Below the pieces are notes generated by a model, which did no database searches, was not told the DNA's origin, and saw only the letters and a list, made by a program, of their open reading frames with translations. Shown one piece after another: positions 23,891 through 32,458 of a DNA stretch of 42,756 nucleotides. The stretch is from Clostridia bacterium. GTDB taxonomy: Bacteria > Bacillota > Clostridia > Christensenellales > Aristaeellaceae. The position numbers and the translations under genes were made by a program. The DNA lies in the NCBI GenBank assembly GCA_017937505.1, contig JAGBDL010000001.1, forward strand, positions 1 to 42,756, in the 5' to 3' direction. Position 1 is the first letter of the stretch. Each line of letters starts with the position of its first letter.

Positions 23891-25189
23891 TTATCCGAAC
23901 GGCGATGTGTAATCCTCTATCGGCTTCACCAGCCGCTTCGTGCGCACAAAGTATCGCACGGCGTCCATCGCGTGGTCATTGGCCTTCACCGGTCGCTCAT
24001 CTCCATGCTGGGCCGCTTTGGCATCCCAGACGTATGCGCCGAATTCCTGTATCGTCCGCTTGCATCCGCCCCAGAAGAGCAACCGCTCTGTGTTGAGCAT
24101 GACGGCCACATCCGCTATGCCGCGCGGAACGTCGTTGTCTGCCGTCTTCACGGTAAACCCGCGCCGCTTCAGCTCCACGATCAGCGCCGTCGCGCTCGGA
24201 TCCGGTATGACCTGATTCACATCCCGCTTTTCGATCTTCTCTTTTTTCAGCCATTCTTCCATATCGTCTGCGTATTCCTGTACCGTCTTCTGCCGTCTCT
24301 CGTCCCTGCCGGAATAGTAATATTCTTTCAGGCATACCCATCTGTCTTTGCGCTTTTCCTTGCGCCAGAGCAGAAACGCCGTCGGGTTCTGCACGCCGAA
24401 GTCGCAGGATACGTAATAATCTCCCTCCGTTTCCGGCCTGTTTCTTGCGACATGCTTCTTTTTGTCGAACATGTCGTAAATCAGTCCGTCCGCCGCCGCC
24501 CATAGTCCCTTGATGAAGCGAAGGAAGAAAACGCCCGTGTACTGCGCCGCATATCTGGCCAGGACCTCGGCGTCCAGTGTCAGATTGTCCGTCATCAGGA
24601 AGTGCAGATAGACCAGCTTTCTCTTCCTGCACTTGAGAATCCATTTTACGTAGAACCAGTGGAACGGACCGCCCGGGTTGCAGTTGAACCAGAACTTCGA
24701 CCCCGCAACCGAGCAGCGTGCTGTTGCCTGATTGACAAAGCTTTCCGGCATCAGGGCCACTTCGTCAAAGAGCACGCCCGCCAGCGTGATGCCCTGTATC
24801 AGATCTTGACTGCTTTCATCCTTGCCTCCGAAGAGGTAAAAATCGTTCGTTTTTCCCCCGCGGCTTATGATCATCATGTTTTCCGCGCGCTTTTCCCGGA
24901 CTTTGTATCCCCGTGCGCGCAGCTGGCGCACGAGCGTCTTTATCACATTGCGGCGCAGGCTTTCGATGGTCTTGCCGCATATGGCGAAGTTGTATCCGTT
25001 AAAGCTCTCCATCGCCCATTCCGCGAAGGAAAATCCCATCGAAACGGTTTTGCCCGATCTGATCGCGCCATCGGCGATGATCCCGTTGTAATCGGCAAAT
25101 GCGCTGCCGTTTCGCCACCAGGTGAGCACCTGCAGCTGCTTCGCGCTCAGCGGCCCCCATTTGAACTCAGGCGTTTTCGTCCTTGCCAT
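23891..25189 (-). CDS. terL: Terminase large subunit
   Basis: 432 aa, ATG 25189, overlapping the end of the small subunit by 23 bp. ATPase: Walker A in GAIRSGKTVSMG (about 40-50), Walker B in GVLFDEVALMP (about 135-145), coupling motif nearby. Nuclease: YVSCDFGVQNPTAFLLWR (about 255-270) and NDHAMDAVRYF near 410. It pumps DNA into the procapsid and cuts it. Sequence alone does not tell headful from cos packaging. Confidence 0.93.
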   Translation of the reverse strand: MARTKTPEFKWGPLSAKQLQVLTWWRNGSAFADYNGIIADGAIRSGKTVSMGFSFAEWAMESFNGYNFAICGKTIESLRRNVIKTLVRQLRARGYKVREKRAENMMIISRGGKTNDFYLFGGKDESSQDLIQGITLAGVLFDEVALMPESFVNQATARCSVAGSKFWFNCNPGGPFHWFYVKWILKCRKRKLVYLHFLMTDNLTLDAEVLARYAAQYTGVFFLRFIKGLWAAADGLIYDMFDKKKHVARNRPETEGDYYVSCDFGVQNPTAFLLWRKEKRKDRWVCLKEYYYSGRDERRQKTVQEYADDMEEWLKKEKIEKRDVNQVIPDPSATALIVELKRRGFTVKTADNDVPRGIADVAVMLNTERLLFWGGCKRTIQEFGAYVWDAKAAQHGDERPVKANDHAMDAVRYFVRTKRLVKPIEDYTSPFG

Positions 25190-25775
25190 TGCCTTCGTCC
25201 TCCGGCAGTATGTCGCTGTCGTCCGTGCCGGCGCATACCTTGGATGCGGCGGCTTCCATCTGCTCTTTCAGGCCATCGTCCGGCAGTTCGCTGTCTTCCC
25301 TCGATGTATCGGGCTTTTCGCGCCACTTTTCCGGTTTCCTGTTCTTCATCCAGAAGATCTGCGCCGTCACATTTGCCGGTATATGCACCTCTTCAACTGC
25401 CGATTGAAGCTCTTCGGTCACGATCTTTCGGCCCTTCTCGTCGTAATGCTCTTTCTTTATCTTGAATACTTTTTTGACCTCAACCGTATATCCCTGGGTC
25501 ATGTCAAAGAGCCTGTGTTCCACCTGTCTGTCCGCTACATCGCGCGCGCGTTTTAGGGCTGCCGAAATTGCCGGAAAAGAATCACGCCATACGCGCAGCG
25601 TCGAGTACGCCACGCCCATGTTTTTTGCGATCTCCTGATCCGTGCAGCCGTCCATCGCCCATCCCTCGATGCGCGTCAGACTTTCTTTTTCCAGCCAAGG
25701 CGCAGATTTACCGCGCGGCTTAGGCGTTTCCTTGCTCTTGGTCTGCGTTTTCCGTTTCCCCGCCGTCTTTGCCAC
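25167..25775 (-). CDS. terS: Terminase small subunit
   Basis: 202 aa from GTG 25775, which has AAAGGAGATG 7 bases upstream; earlier in-frame starts lack one. A helix-turn-helix near 45-70 (DGCTDQEIAKNMGVAYSTLR), a long basic linker with a Lys/Glu coiled coil, and an acidic C-terminus. It recognises phage DNA and loads TerL. First gene of the late operon, behind a promoter and terminator. Confidence 0.88.
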   Translation of the reverse strand: MAKTAGKRKTQTKSKETPKPRGKSAPWLEKESLTRIEGWAMDGCTDQEIAKNMGVAYSTLRVWRDSFPAISAALKRARDVADRQVEHRLFDMTQGYTVEVKKVFKIKKEHYDEKGRKIVTEELQSAVEEVHIPANVTAQIFWMKNRKPEKWREKPDTSREDSELPDDGLKEQMEAAASKVCAGTDDSDILPEDEGNGKDENA

Positions 25776-25887
25776 GCGCTCATCTCCTTTTCTCCGCTGT
25801 GAACCCACGGTCCCGCCTCTCCGTTTTTGTAAGGTTCCTGCCCGCCGCGTCGTGGAAGGAACACGCGCGGCACCCTCTGATGGTATG

Positions 25888-25919
25888 AAAAAGGAGCAGT
25901 GCCATTTTCGGCCTGCTCC
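25888..25919 (-). terminator. Terminator just downstream of the late promoter
   Basis: On the minus strand GGAGCAGGCC pairs with GGCACTGCTCC (one bulge) and is followed by TTTTT, about 60 nt after the predicted start and ~110 bp before terS. Transcripts would stop here unless the polymerase is modified. Confidence 0.8.
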
Positions 25920-25954
25920 CTTTACATCTGTTTTTCATGGTTTTCCTGAGTATG

Positions 25955-25982
25955 ATTATATCACATGATCGCCGACTGCAAA
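25955..25982 (-). promoter_or_regulatory. Putative late promoter
   Basis: On the minus strand TTTGCA (25982-25977), 16-bp spacer, TATAAT (25960-25955). It lies between the HTH regulator gene (26006-26491) and the late operon. Confidence 0.65.
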
Positions 25983-26005
25983 AGTCTGCAAAAACCTGCA
26001 AATTT

Positions 26006-26491
26006 TCAAAGGCTGTTTTTCCTTTGTGCCGCCTTGTTTTTTCGCTTCCTTTTTGCAAAAATTTCCGCCCTGTAATTCCAGCCCGTCCGCCGGCTGATTC
26101 CGGCAAAATCCGACGCGCTCTCCACACTCATACGTCGAAGATAATAATTGCGGCAAAACTCTTTCATCTCGGCCTTCATGCCGGACCGGGCAATGATCTT
26201 TTCGCATCCGCGAATCATGGTTTCAAGCGTCCGTTCTTCCCGCGCAAGCTCCTCCAGCAGCGCTTCGCAGTCCCTTCTGCTTCCATCCAGGCCGCACGGT
26301 TCCCGGCTCCCGCCCGGCATGCCCGTCAGGTTCGGCGATCGGTACCCGCCGTTCGGCGCGATCTCGTCGCACTTTGCGCGCAGGCTCGCCACCTTGCCCA
26401 CCTGCACCCGCGCCGCCTCCAGCGCGCAAAGCTCGCTTTCCCGCATCCCCTCAAACCCCTTTCCCGTCATCGTTATACCGCGGATGCTCAT
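26006..26491 (-). CDS. Late-gene regulator candidate with C-terminal helix-turn-helix
   Basis: 161 aa, ATG 26491 overlapping the previous stop (ATGA). Residues 1-95 are helical with coiled-coil pattern. About 110-145 read CRNYYLRRMSVESASDFAGI then SRRTGWNYRAEIFA, a sigma-region-4/ArpU/RinA-like helix-turn-helix. The tail is very basic. Small HTH proteins at the end of the early operon, just before terS, usually activate late transcription (ArpU/RinA type). That role is inferred from position and fold. Confidence 0.8.
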   Translation of the reverse strand: MSIRGITMTGKGFEGMRESELCALEAARVQVGKVASLRAKCDEIAPNGGYRSPNLTGMPGGSREPCGLDGSRRDCEALLEELAREERTLETMIRGCEKIIARSGMKAEMKEFCRNYYLRRMSVESASDFAGISRRTGWNYRAEIFAKRKRKNKAAQRKNSL

Positions 26492-26682
26492 CCGTTACCC
26501 CCCCTCGCCGCCTGAATCACAATCTCAAGCGCCTGCGCTCTTTCACGGTACACCCGCGCCCATCCTGCGCATTTCCCGTCGCAGTCCAGCGGCCCTTCTG
26601 CCAGATCCCCGGCCAGCCGCCGGCAGCGCACGGCCTCTTCCGACGCGATATGAATCGCCTCCTGCAGGGTCGTTTCGCTCAT
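26488..26682 (-). CDS. Small hypothetical early protein
   Basis: 64 aa, ATG 26682 overlapping the MazG-like stop (ATGA) and itself overlapping the regulator start. Helical, Ala/Glu/Arg-rich with two Cys in PLDCDGKCAGW. A G7 tract (26504-26498) encodes its Arg-Gly-Gly C-terminus in frame. Function unknown. Confidence 0.75.
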   Translation of the reverse strand: MSETTLQEAIHIASEEAVRCRRLAGDLAEGPLDCDGKCAGWARVYRERAQALEIVIQAARGGNG

Positions 26683-27245
26683 ACGTCGCCCTCCTTCCTG
26701 TGAAGGCTCCTTTCAGGATCAAAGCCGTCCGGGTATCGCTCCATCAGCTTGCTGATATTGGTCTTGAATACCTCGTCCAACGTCGTTCCCAGCACCTCAC
26801 ACAGCAGCGCCAGATACCAGGCTACGTCTCCCGCCTCTTTGATCAGCTTCTCCCGGTTCATTGGGTGATTGTGGAAGATCTGCTTTTTGATTTCGTCGGC
26901 CACTTCGCCCGCCTCGCCGGCAAGGCCAAGGCCTGCATTGGCCAGCTTTCTGCACCTTGGCTTCGCCGTGCGCATCGCCAGTCTTTGATATTCGCTGCCC
27001 GTCATCGTGTCGATCTGCCCGTGCTTCTCCCGCTTGATCTTCTCCACCAGGGCCTCCAGCACAAACTGCTTGTCCATCAAAATCAGTTCGTGAATTCCTT
27101 CTTCTTTCGCCGCTTTTATGCATGCCTCTACGACGGCACTTTCCTGGATATCCATTACTTTTGCAGCAATTTGCTGTGTAATCGAATTCTTGCTTTCGTC
27201 TATGCTCGGCACTCCCAGAAATACATGTGCAAATTTATTGCCCAT
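26679..27245 (-). CDS. MazG-like nucleotide pyrophosphohydrolase
   Basis: 188 aa, ATG 27245, overlapping the previous gene. The C-terminal half has the MazG signature GLGLAGEAGEVADEIKKQIF and EAGDVAWYLALL, with the acidic E-x-x-E/D residues that hold Mg2+. The N-terminal ~80 residues are helical and unassigned. MazG-like enzymes hydrolyse (d)NTPs or ppGpp-type nucleotides and are frequent in phages. Substrate not visible. Confidence 0.88.
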   Translation of the reverse strand: MGNKFAHVFLGVPSIDESKNSITQQIAAKVMDIQESAVVEACIKAAKEEGIHELILMDKQFVLEALVEKIKREKHGQIDTMTGSEYQRLAMRTAKPRCRKLANAGLGLAGEAGEVADEIKKQIFHNHPMNREKLIKEAGDVAWYLALLCEVLGTTLDEVFKTNISKLMERYPDGFDPERSLHRKEGDV

Positions 27246-27854
27246 CGTTGTCCTCCTCCAGCATCTCGTCCATGTTCATCTGTCCATTCAGCTGTCCGGC
27301 TGCCGCTTCCGGCTTTTCCTCATCCGGCCAACCGAACACCGTGAAATTGGTCATCCTTTCCAGGTAATCCCGGATGGCGTATCCCTCTTTCTTAGCCATC
27401 GGCTTGATGATCGCCGTGGTGATCAGGCCGTCGCCGACGATGATCAGCGGTTCGCCGTCGATGTTCTCGCTGGCGTGATAGCTCGTATAGCCCGCCGTCT
27501 TTTCCGCCGCGTCGATATACGCCTGCTCTACGAAGAACATGCCGCCCTCATACATCAGCGGGAGTATGGCCTCGCCGCGATAGCTGATCTCCCATCCCGG
27601 ATGCAGCTCGATGAGCTGATTTTTATACTCGCACATCGGGCATATGCGGCTATCCTTCATCGGCACGAGTTCGATCGGGATGTCCTCTTCCACGTCCGGC
27701 CAGTCAAAGAGCGTCTTGATGCTCTTGAGCGTGATCGGCAGCTCCTCCGCCGGATACGCCGCATTTCGCGTGCCGATCAGTCGCCTCCCCCCTGCGTGTA
27801 AATGATACAGCAATACTCTGCCTTGCACAGAGCCTTGATTCTGGTGAATTTCAT
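27235..27854 (-). CDS. Conserved phage protein, reading frame broken at a G6 tract
   Basis: The N-terminus MKFTRIKALCKAEYCCIIYT starts at ATG 27854 (AGCAGGA upstream). It continues in the frame ending at 27235 (RRLIGTRNAAYPAEELP...) only if one G is added to the run at 27792-27787. G7 gives a 206-aa product. The annotated alternative starts at ATG 27864 and needs no shift, but its first 25 residues look like the wrong frame. The downstream part resembles uncharacterised Clostridia phage proteins, with TLFDWPD and CPMCEYKNQLIELHPGW. Either a sequencing slip or a real variable tract. Confidence 0.7.
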
Positions 27855-27860
27855 TCCTGC

Positions 27861-28358
27861 TCATCCTTTCTTTACCATGTAGCCGAACGGAACTTTTCCG
27901 TTCACGATGTTGTGCCAGTGTTTCACAACGTCCTGGTGCGCGTAGTGCTCGGCCATTTCCAGCTCTTTCTTTGCCGCGCTCTTGAGCGCTTCCCATGTAC
28001 TCGCGCTGATCGTCTTCTGAAAATCTTCTTCGTTTTGCGGATAGAGCATCTTGTCATAGTCGATGATTCTCAGGCCCGCTTTGTTTTGCGTGTATTCCCA
28101 TTGACGGATGAAGTCCCACATGACAAAGCCCGCCTGAAATCCCGTGATTCCGCCCTGAGCGCCCTTGCTTTCGTTGGCCGCATATCCTGCTGCCAACGCG
28201 CACGCAGCGATTGCATGGCACACCGTTCCGTAATCATGCACATAATCGTTCATAACGTGATCGACAAACTTCGGCAGCGTTTCAAGCGTTTGCTTCTTCG
28301 CCTGCTCAAACCATTCCTGGTGCAGGTTCATTTCTTCATTGATGGCGGTTTTGCTCAT
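27861..28358 (-). CDS. Hypothetical early protein
   Basis: 165 aa, ATG 28358 overlapping the previous stop (ATGA). All-helical; central segment YGTVCHAIAACALAAGYAAN and a C-terminal WHNIVNGKVPFGYMVKKG. I recall similar uncharacterised proteins in Firmicute phages. No catalytic motif visible. Part of the DNA-metabolism operon. Confidence 0.8.
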   Translation of the reverse strand: MSKTAINEEMNLHQEWFEQAKKQTLETLPKFVDHVMNDYVHDYGTVCHAIAACALAAGYAANESKGAQGGITGFQAGFVMWDFIRQWEYTQNKAGLRIIDYDKMLYPQNEEDFQKTISASTWEALKSAAKKELEMAEHYAHQDVVKHWHNIVNGKVPFGYMVKKG

Positions 28359-28585
28359 TTTGTTCTCCTTTCATGCCCTTTGCATCGTCCCTTTTCGTCG
28401 TAGTTATCGCATCCCTCGGCTGGAATCACTTCCATGCCCTGCGCTTTTGCTTCTTTGAGCGCCTTTCTCACCTGTCCCGCCGTTCTGCATGGCACTCCGT
28501 CCACCTTGAAACTCGGCGCCAGCTTCTTGAGCCTGTAATCCGATAGCTTTTCAAGTCCTTCAATGCTCGTTCCGATGTGCAGCAT
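28355..28585 (-). CDS. Small hypothetical early protein
   Basis: 76 aa, ATG 28585 with GGAGCGGG upstream. Begins MLHIGTSIEGLEKLSDYRLK, basic helices follow, and a C-terminal CDNYDEKGRCKGHE pattern may bind a metal. Translationally coupled to the next gene by ATGA. Function unknown. Confidence 0.78.
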   Translation of the reverse strand: MLHIGTSIEGLEKLSDYRLKKLAPSFKVDGVPCRTAGQVRKALKEAKAQGMEVIPAEGCDNYDEKGRCKGHERRTK

Positions 28586-28606
28586 ATTCCCGCTCCTTAC
28601 TCGCTT

Positions 28607-29038
28607 TCATTCTGTTTCCCCTCTAAAAACAACCAGCATCGACGGGAACGGCGCTCCAGTCTTTGCCCCTTTAAACTTCAATCTCCCCTTGATGAATCTG
28701 ATCTCTGCTCTCCCGTAAATGTGTTCGTGGAATGCCTTGGTGTCCGTCCTTGCCGGTATCAGCATAACCACCGTAGTATTTTGCTTTCTTCCTTCCTGCG
28801 CACATTTTTGAATCCATTTCGGCAATTCCTTCCCATACGGCGGGTTTACCCATACGGTTTCACCCCCCCAATTCTTAGAGAGTCCGTCCTCTTTTTCCGT
28901 GTAGTGCCTTTTGCATTTTGCGTTTTCGTGAGAGCTTGCTGCATCCAGCGTAAACCTGAATTCTTTGTTTACCCTTTCAAACAGGTCGTCTGGTGTTTCC
29001 CAATCCATCCTGTTTGAAGAAAATAGCGCTTTGTTCAT
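28607..29038 (-). CDS. Phage N6-adenine DNA methyltransferase (Dam-like)
   Basis: 143 aa, ATG 29038 coupled to the PAPS-like stop (ATGA). Short phage type (DNA_N-6-adenine methyltransferase family): SAM-site region TLDAASSHENAKCKRHYTEK and the catalytic NPPYGK (motif DPPY/NPPY) near residue 70. A G7 tract (28869-28863) encodes Trp-Gly-Gly in frame. It probably methylates adenine in phage DNA to evade restriction. Confidence 0.9.
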   Translation of the reverse strand: MNKALFSSNRMDWETPDDLFERVNKEFRFTLDAASSHENAKCKRHYTEKEDGLSKNWGGETVWVNPPYGKELPKWIQKCAQEGRKQNTTVVMLIPARTDTKAFHEHIYGRAEIRFIKGRLKFKGAKTGAPFPSMLVVFRGETE

Positions 29039-30199
29039 CTCTCTCCCTCCAGCAAATCAAACATACTCTCCTGCCCATCGATCTGCCCGTCTGCTCTGTT
29101 TTCCCACGGAACTCCGATGTAGTCCAGTACCTTTCCTATACCCATTTCATACATCCAGAATCTCCACTCTTTCGGATTTCTTTCGCGCAGCTGGTCGAAT
29201 CGATGCGGCCTCTTCTCCATGTGAATTCCGAAGCAGCACAGAGAACATCCGGTTCTCTGCGCCCCCGTTGTTTTCAGCTTCCCTTCCCTGTCCTCCACGA
29301 TCTCTCCGTAGATCTCCGGTATAATCGAATCAATATGCGTTTCGGAAAACTCCTGCCAATGTTCGTGATACCATTGATCCATCTCAAGTGCAAGCCGCAG
29401 CAGGTCTTCCCGCATGAAGATCGCAAATGGCGCGCTTCTCTTCGTCCCCGGACTGATGTAGTTGCATCCGTGGATCATCAGCGCTTTTTGACGTCTCCCC
29501 CCCCTCAGAGGCCATAAGCCCCATATACGGGAATCGTCCGCTCTCCTTGGCGTAATCGTTGCACGGCTTTTCCTTGAGGTAATAACAGCATCTGTCGCTG
29601 ACCTTGAACGGCGCCGCCTGATATCCAAGCGCTGCGCCCTCTGCATCTGCTCCGCCGAATTTTTCCAGCCATTTCTGGCTGAGTTTCATTCTGCTGTTTT
29701 TCTGAAACCCTCCGTATTCGCCCGTCTCGCCCGTGATGATTGCATGTCGAACCGTCGCGTTATCCTCACTCGGCCTCTGGAGCAGCGATATCTTCCCGGC
29801 GATCTCTTTGGACAGGATCGGATATCCAAACTCCCGGATGACCTCGATCTTTGTCCACGGTTTTCCGTCCGGCTTTTTCGCCGCCGGCAAGCTCTTGATG
29901 CCGAGCGCCTTGTGCACCTTCTGGATGCTCTTATCCTCCAGTGATGAAACAGAAATGCCCGGCACGTCGATGCCGATCGAGCGCAGGAACACATACAGCG
30001 TGATGCTGTCCAGTCCGCCGACGGCAACATAGGCGTCTCCGTTAATCTCTGGATGCTCATAGAACTCCCGCGCCCTCACGCGCGCATAGTTCTTTTTGAA
30101 TGCGTAGTCTTGCTTCTGCTTGACGCGAAAGTGATCGATCACCACTTCTATCGGAGTTCCTCCGTTCGCCGCTTCCGCGATCTGTTTTGCTGTTTTCAT
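29035..30199 (-). CDS. PAPS-reductase/sulfotransferase-like protein, frame broken at a G8 tract
   Basis: ATG 30199. The first ~230 residues contain YVAVGGLDSITLYVFLRSI (P-loop-like SGGxDS motif of PAPS reductase/ATP pyrophosphatase enzymes, with Ala-Val-Gly-Gly instead of Ser-Gly-Gly), RHAIITGE and RMKLSQKW. After MASEGG the sequenced G8 (29504-29497) shifts the frame; with G7 it continues RRQKALMIHGCNYISPGTKR, GAQRTGCSLCCFGIH and RPHRFDQLRERNPKEW to 29035, a full family length of 387 aa. Common in phages beside methyltransferases; substrate unknown, a nucleotide or DNA thiolation role is conceivable. Confidence 0.82.
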
Positions 30200-30832
30200 G
30201 TTTTCTCCTTACACCTCCCTGCCCATTGCTCGGCCATAGCCCTTGCGATGCCAGGGAATGTCTTGCTCCTTACTCGCTGTGCCCCCCCCGCGTCTGCTCA
30301 TGCCGGATTTTTCAGGGTTTCCTTTGTTCCTGCTCGTCCCGCATGATACGTACGGCCTATGATCAGCAACGATTTCCGTCGCCATCAGAGGCGGAATCCC
30401 TTTAAGCCACAAATACGTCAATTTGCTCCATGGCTCTCCGAATTCGTAAGGCTGTATTCTCTGTGATTCTTTCGGCAGCTCAACAACATTCAGCGGTCTC
30501 GGGTTCTCAATCGCAATTCTTGGGCAGTCTGCATTCCAGAATTTCAAGAAAAACTCTCGTGCCCTCATCGCCTTTTCAAGCCTCTGTTCGTCGATCTTCC
30601 CCTTCTTCGGATACATTCTGCATGCTCCTGCGTTGCTCAGATACGTGCACGGCGGATGCGCGATAATCATGTCCCACTTGATCTTGAGCAGTTCCAGCGC
30701 ATCCGCCTGGATGTGCCATTCTGGATGCCCTCCGCTGCACGGCTGTATGTCGCAGGAATAGGCCTCATGTCCCAGGCTGCACATTTCGATCGTTACCGCC
30801 TGCGATTCCTCGCATGCTACCAGAATCCTCAA
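30196..30832 (-). CDS. DNA (cytosine)-type methyltransferase-like phage protein, frame broken at a G8 tract
   Basis: TTG start at 30832 (GGAGGAGG upstream). MRILVACEESQAVTIEMCSL (SAM-binding), SGGHPEW, HPPCTYLSN (catalytic Pro-Cys) and IAIENPRPL (Glu-Asn motif) resemble cytosine-5 methyltransferases of a short phage type. At G8 (30289-30282) the sequenced frame ends at 30209. With G7 it would read QRVRSKTFPGIARAMAEQWA and stop at 30196, restoring a 4-bp ATGA overlap with the next gene and a 211-aa product. The corrected end matches the family's usual C-terminus as I recall it. Confidence 0.8.
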
Positions 30833-31268
30833 TCTCTTCCTCCTCCAGCAGTTTCTTGATCTCGTGCGCCCTCCATCCCAGGCCGCTTCGCAGCTTGTTT
30901 CGCTCGTGCGCGCTCATGGCCCGCCCTTCTTCGCTGTCAAGCTTCACCCGGATCTTCACCATGTCCCGCATCATCTTGTCTATGCGCTCCTGCGCCGGCT
31001 TTCTTTTCCTTCCCTTTTGCGCCTCTTTCTTCCCTTTCGGGTTTTCCTCTTCCCATCGGCAGGTATGCGTCCACGAGCAAAAGTGCAGCTCTTTGTTATT
31101 CTTATACCGGGTGTATTCCTGCTCTCCGATGCGCCTGTAATACTTCTCTCCGCAATATGCGCACGTTTTCTCGCGCAGGCCAAACATCTTTTTTCTGTCT
31201 GCCTTCGCCGCATGTGCGCCTGCCGGCATGACAAGCGGCCTATCCGGGATCATGTCGTAAAACGACAT
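30765..31268 (-). CDS. Zinc-finger early protein
   Basis: 167 aa, ATG 31268 (AGGAGTGG upstream). KTCAYCGEKYYRR (CxxC) with HFCSWTHTC around residue 60-70 gives a four-Cys/His zinc site. The rest is a Lys/Glu-rich helical region. Typical of phage DNA-binding accessory proteins. Overlaps the methyltransferase by 68 bp. Confidence 0.8.
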   Translation of the reverse strand: MSFYDMIPDRPLVMPAGAHAAKADRKKMFGLREKTCAYCGEKYYRRIGEQEYTRYKNNKELHFCSWTHTCRWEEENPKGKKEAQKGRKRKPAQERIDKMMRDMVKIRVKLDSEEGRAMSAHERNKLRSGLGWRAHEIKKLLEEEEIEDSGSMRGIAGGNDRNVQPGT

Positions 31269-31687
31269 TCGTCACCACTCCTCAGCTTCAGGCGGCCGCG
31301 CATGTATGCCTCCAGCACGGCAATGGCCTGTCGCGCACCGTCGCACCGGCTCACGCAATACCCGTTTTTATCCAGCCCCTCGATCCATTCCCGCTGATCC
31401 TTGCTGAGCTTGCCGCCTTCCTGTCTTTTCATCTCGATATACAGGCCATGGTATCCGCCCTTCGGCACGGGCAAGCACAGATCCGGCACGCCGGCCTTTA
31501 CGCCCATTGCCTTGAACCGGGCAGCTTCGGTCCTCCGTCGCTTGCCTCCGTTCGGGATGTGATACAGCCATTGCAGGTCCGGCCATCGTCCCATTTGCAT
31601 CTCCGCCCACTTAACGACCTGTATCTGTTCCTCGTCCTCGGACGGCACACCGAAGACGTCAGAAGCCTTCATAAATTGTTTTGACAT
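31250..31687 (-). CDS. VRR-NUC domain nuclease
   Basis: 145 aa from ATG 31687; ATG 31696 in frame is possible. DEEQIQVVKWAEMQM (catalytic Glu), HIPNGGKRRRTEAARFKAMG, VPDLCLPVPKGGYHGLYIEM (D...E-x-K core, followed by K) and SKDQREWI match the VRR-NUC family of structure-specific nucleases found in phages. Likely role in replication fork or branched DNA processing. Confidence 0.9.
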   Translation of the reverse strand: MSKQFMKASDVFGVPSEDEEQIQVVKWAEMQMGRWPDLQWLYHIPNGGKRRRTEAARFKAMGVKAGVPDLCLPVPKGGYHGLYIEMKRQEGGKLSKDQREWIEGLDKNGYCVSRCDGARQAIAVLEAYMRGRLKLRSGDECRFTT

Positions 31688-31943
31688 ACTCTTCATCCTT
31701 CATCAGCAGCACGCCGCAATGCGGGCATCTCGGTGTTTCGATATATACCCTCTGTCCGGCTGCAAGTTGCAGGCTCATGCACTCCCTGCCGCACACGGAG
31801 CAGCGGTGTTCATCCCAGCAGAACCGTTCCTCCTCTTCCGCTATCTCCTGCATCGCGGCCACCACATCGCTCATCGGCAGCTCAATCGTTCCCTTGTCCC
31901 CGTCGATCGTTGCGCTCGTCAGCGGGATCTTGATTGTGATCAT
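31659..31943 (-). CDS. Zinc-ribbon hypothetical protein
   Basis: 94 aa from ATG 31943, which overlaps the previous stop (ATGA) and follows GGTGGAACGGGA. N-terminal beta segment MITIKIPLTSATIDGDKGTI, a helical middle and a zinc ribbon, CSVCGREC ... CPHCGVLL. Small early DNA-binding type. Overlaps the VRR-NUC start. Confidence 0.8.
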   Translation of the reverse strand: MITIKIPLTSATIDGDKGTIELPMSDVVAAMQEIAEEEERFCWDEHRCSVCGRECMSLQLAAGQRVYIETPRCPHCGVLLMKDEEYVKTIYEGF

Positions 31944-32458
31944 TCCCGTTCCACCTTCCCCGTGCAGAATACTCTTTCTCTCGTGTTCAACATTGGACAC
32001 AGGATCGCGTCCCCGTTTTCCGCTTTGATGTATATACATTCCCATTTTCCCTTTTCGTTTTGCTTGCTGAATCCATCAATCCACACCGCATATCCCCTGC
32101 CGCCATGTAATACTTTCATAATCGGCAAGAGTAGTCTTGTGTTCACGAAGATTTCCTGTCCTACGATCTTCGAGACCTTGTGCCTTCTTCCGTCTTTCCC
32201 CTTGACCTTCTTCATCCACGAAACGCTCGGCAGCGTAATCTCTTTTCTCTCCATCTTTGACGCTTTTTCCATGATCTCCATCATGCTGTTCATGCGGGCG
32301 TTTTCTCCTTCGTTGACGCTCGGAGTTCCTCTCATCCGTATGCAATACGTTCCGTCCCCGAAAATCCAGTTTCCTTGTCCATCGGACTGAGATACAAAAT
32401 CTGCTTCTCTAAACCAGTTATATTCTTCGAGTTCGACAAGGTGTTTGTTTCTCATCAT
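31940..32458 (-). CDS. Hypothetical early protein
   Basis: 172 aa from ATG 32458 behind AAAAGGAGAAAG; the longer reading to 32587 lies in the replication gene. Two halves: an N-terminal basic beta/alpha region (FREADFVSQSDGQGNWIFGD) and a Lys-rich part ending YIKAENGDAILCPML. Family not recognised. Follows the HUH gene with a 41-bp overlap, so it may serve replication. Confidence 0.75.
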   Translation of the reverse strand: MMRNKHLVELEEYNWFREADFVSQSDGQGNWIFGDGTYCIRMRGTPSVNEGENARMNSMMEIMEKASKMERKEITLPSVSWMKKVKGKDGRRHKVSKIVGQEIFVNTRLLLPIMKVLHGGRGYAVWIDGFSKQNEKGKWECIYIKAENGDAILCPMLNTRERVFCTGKVERE

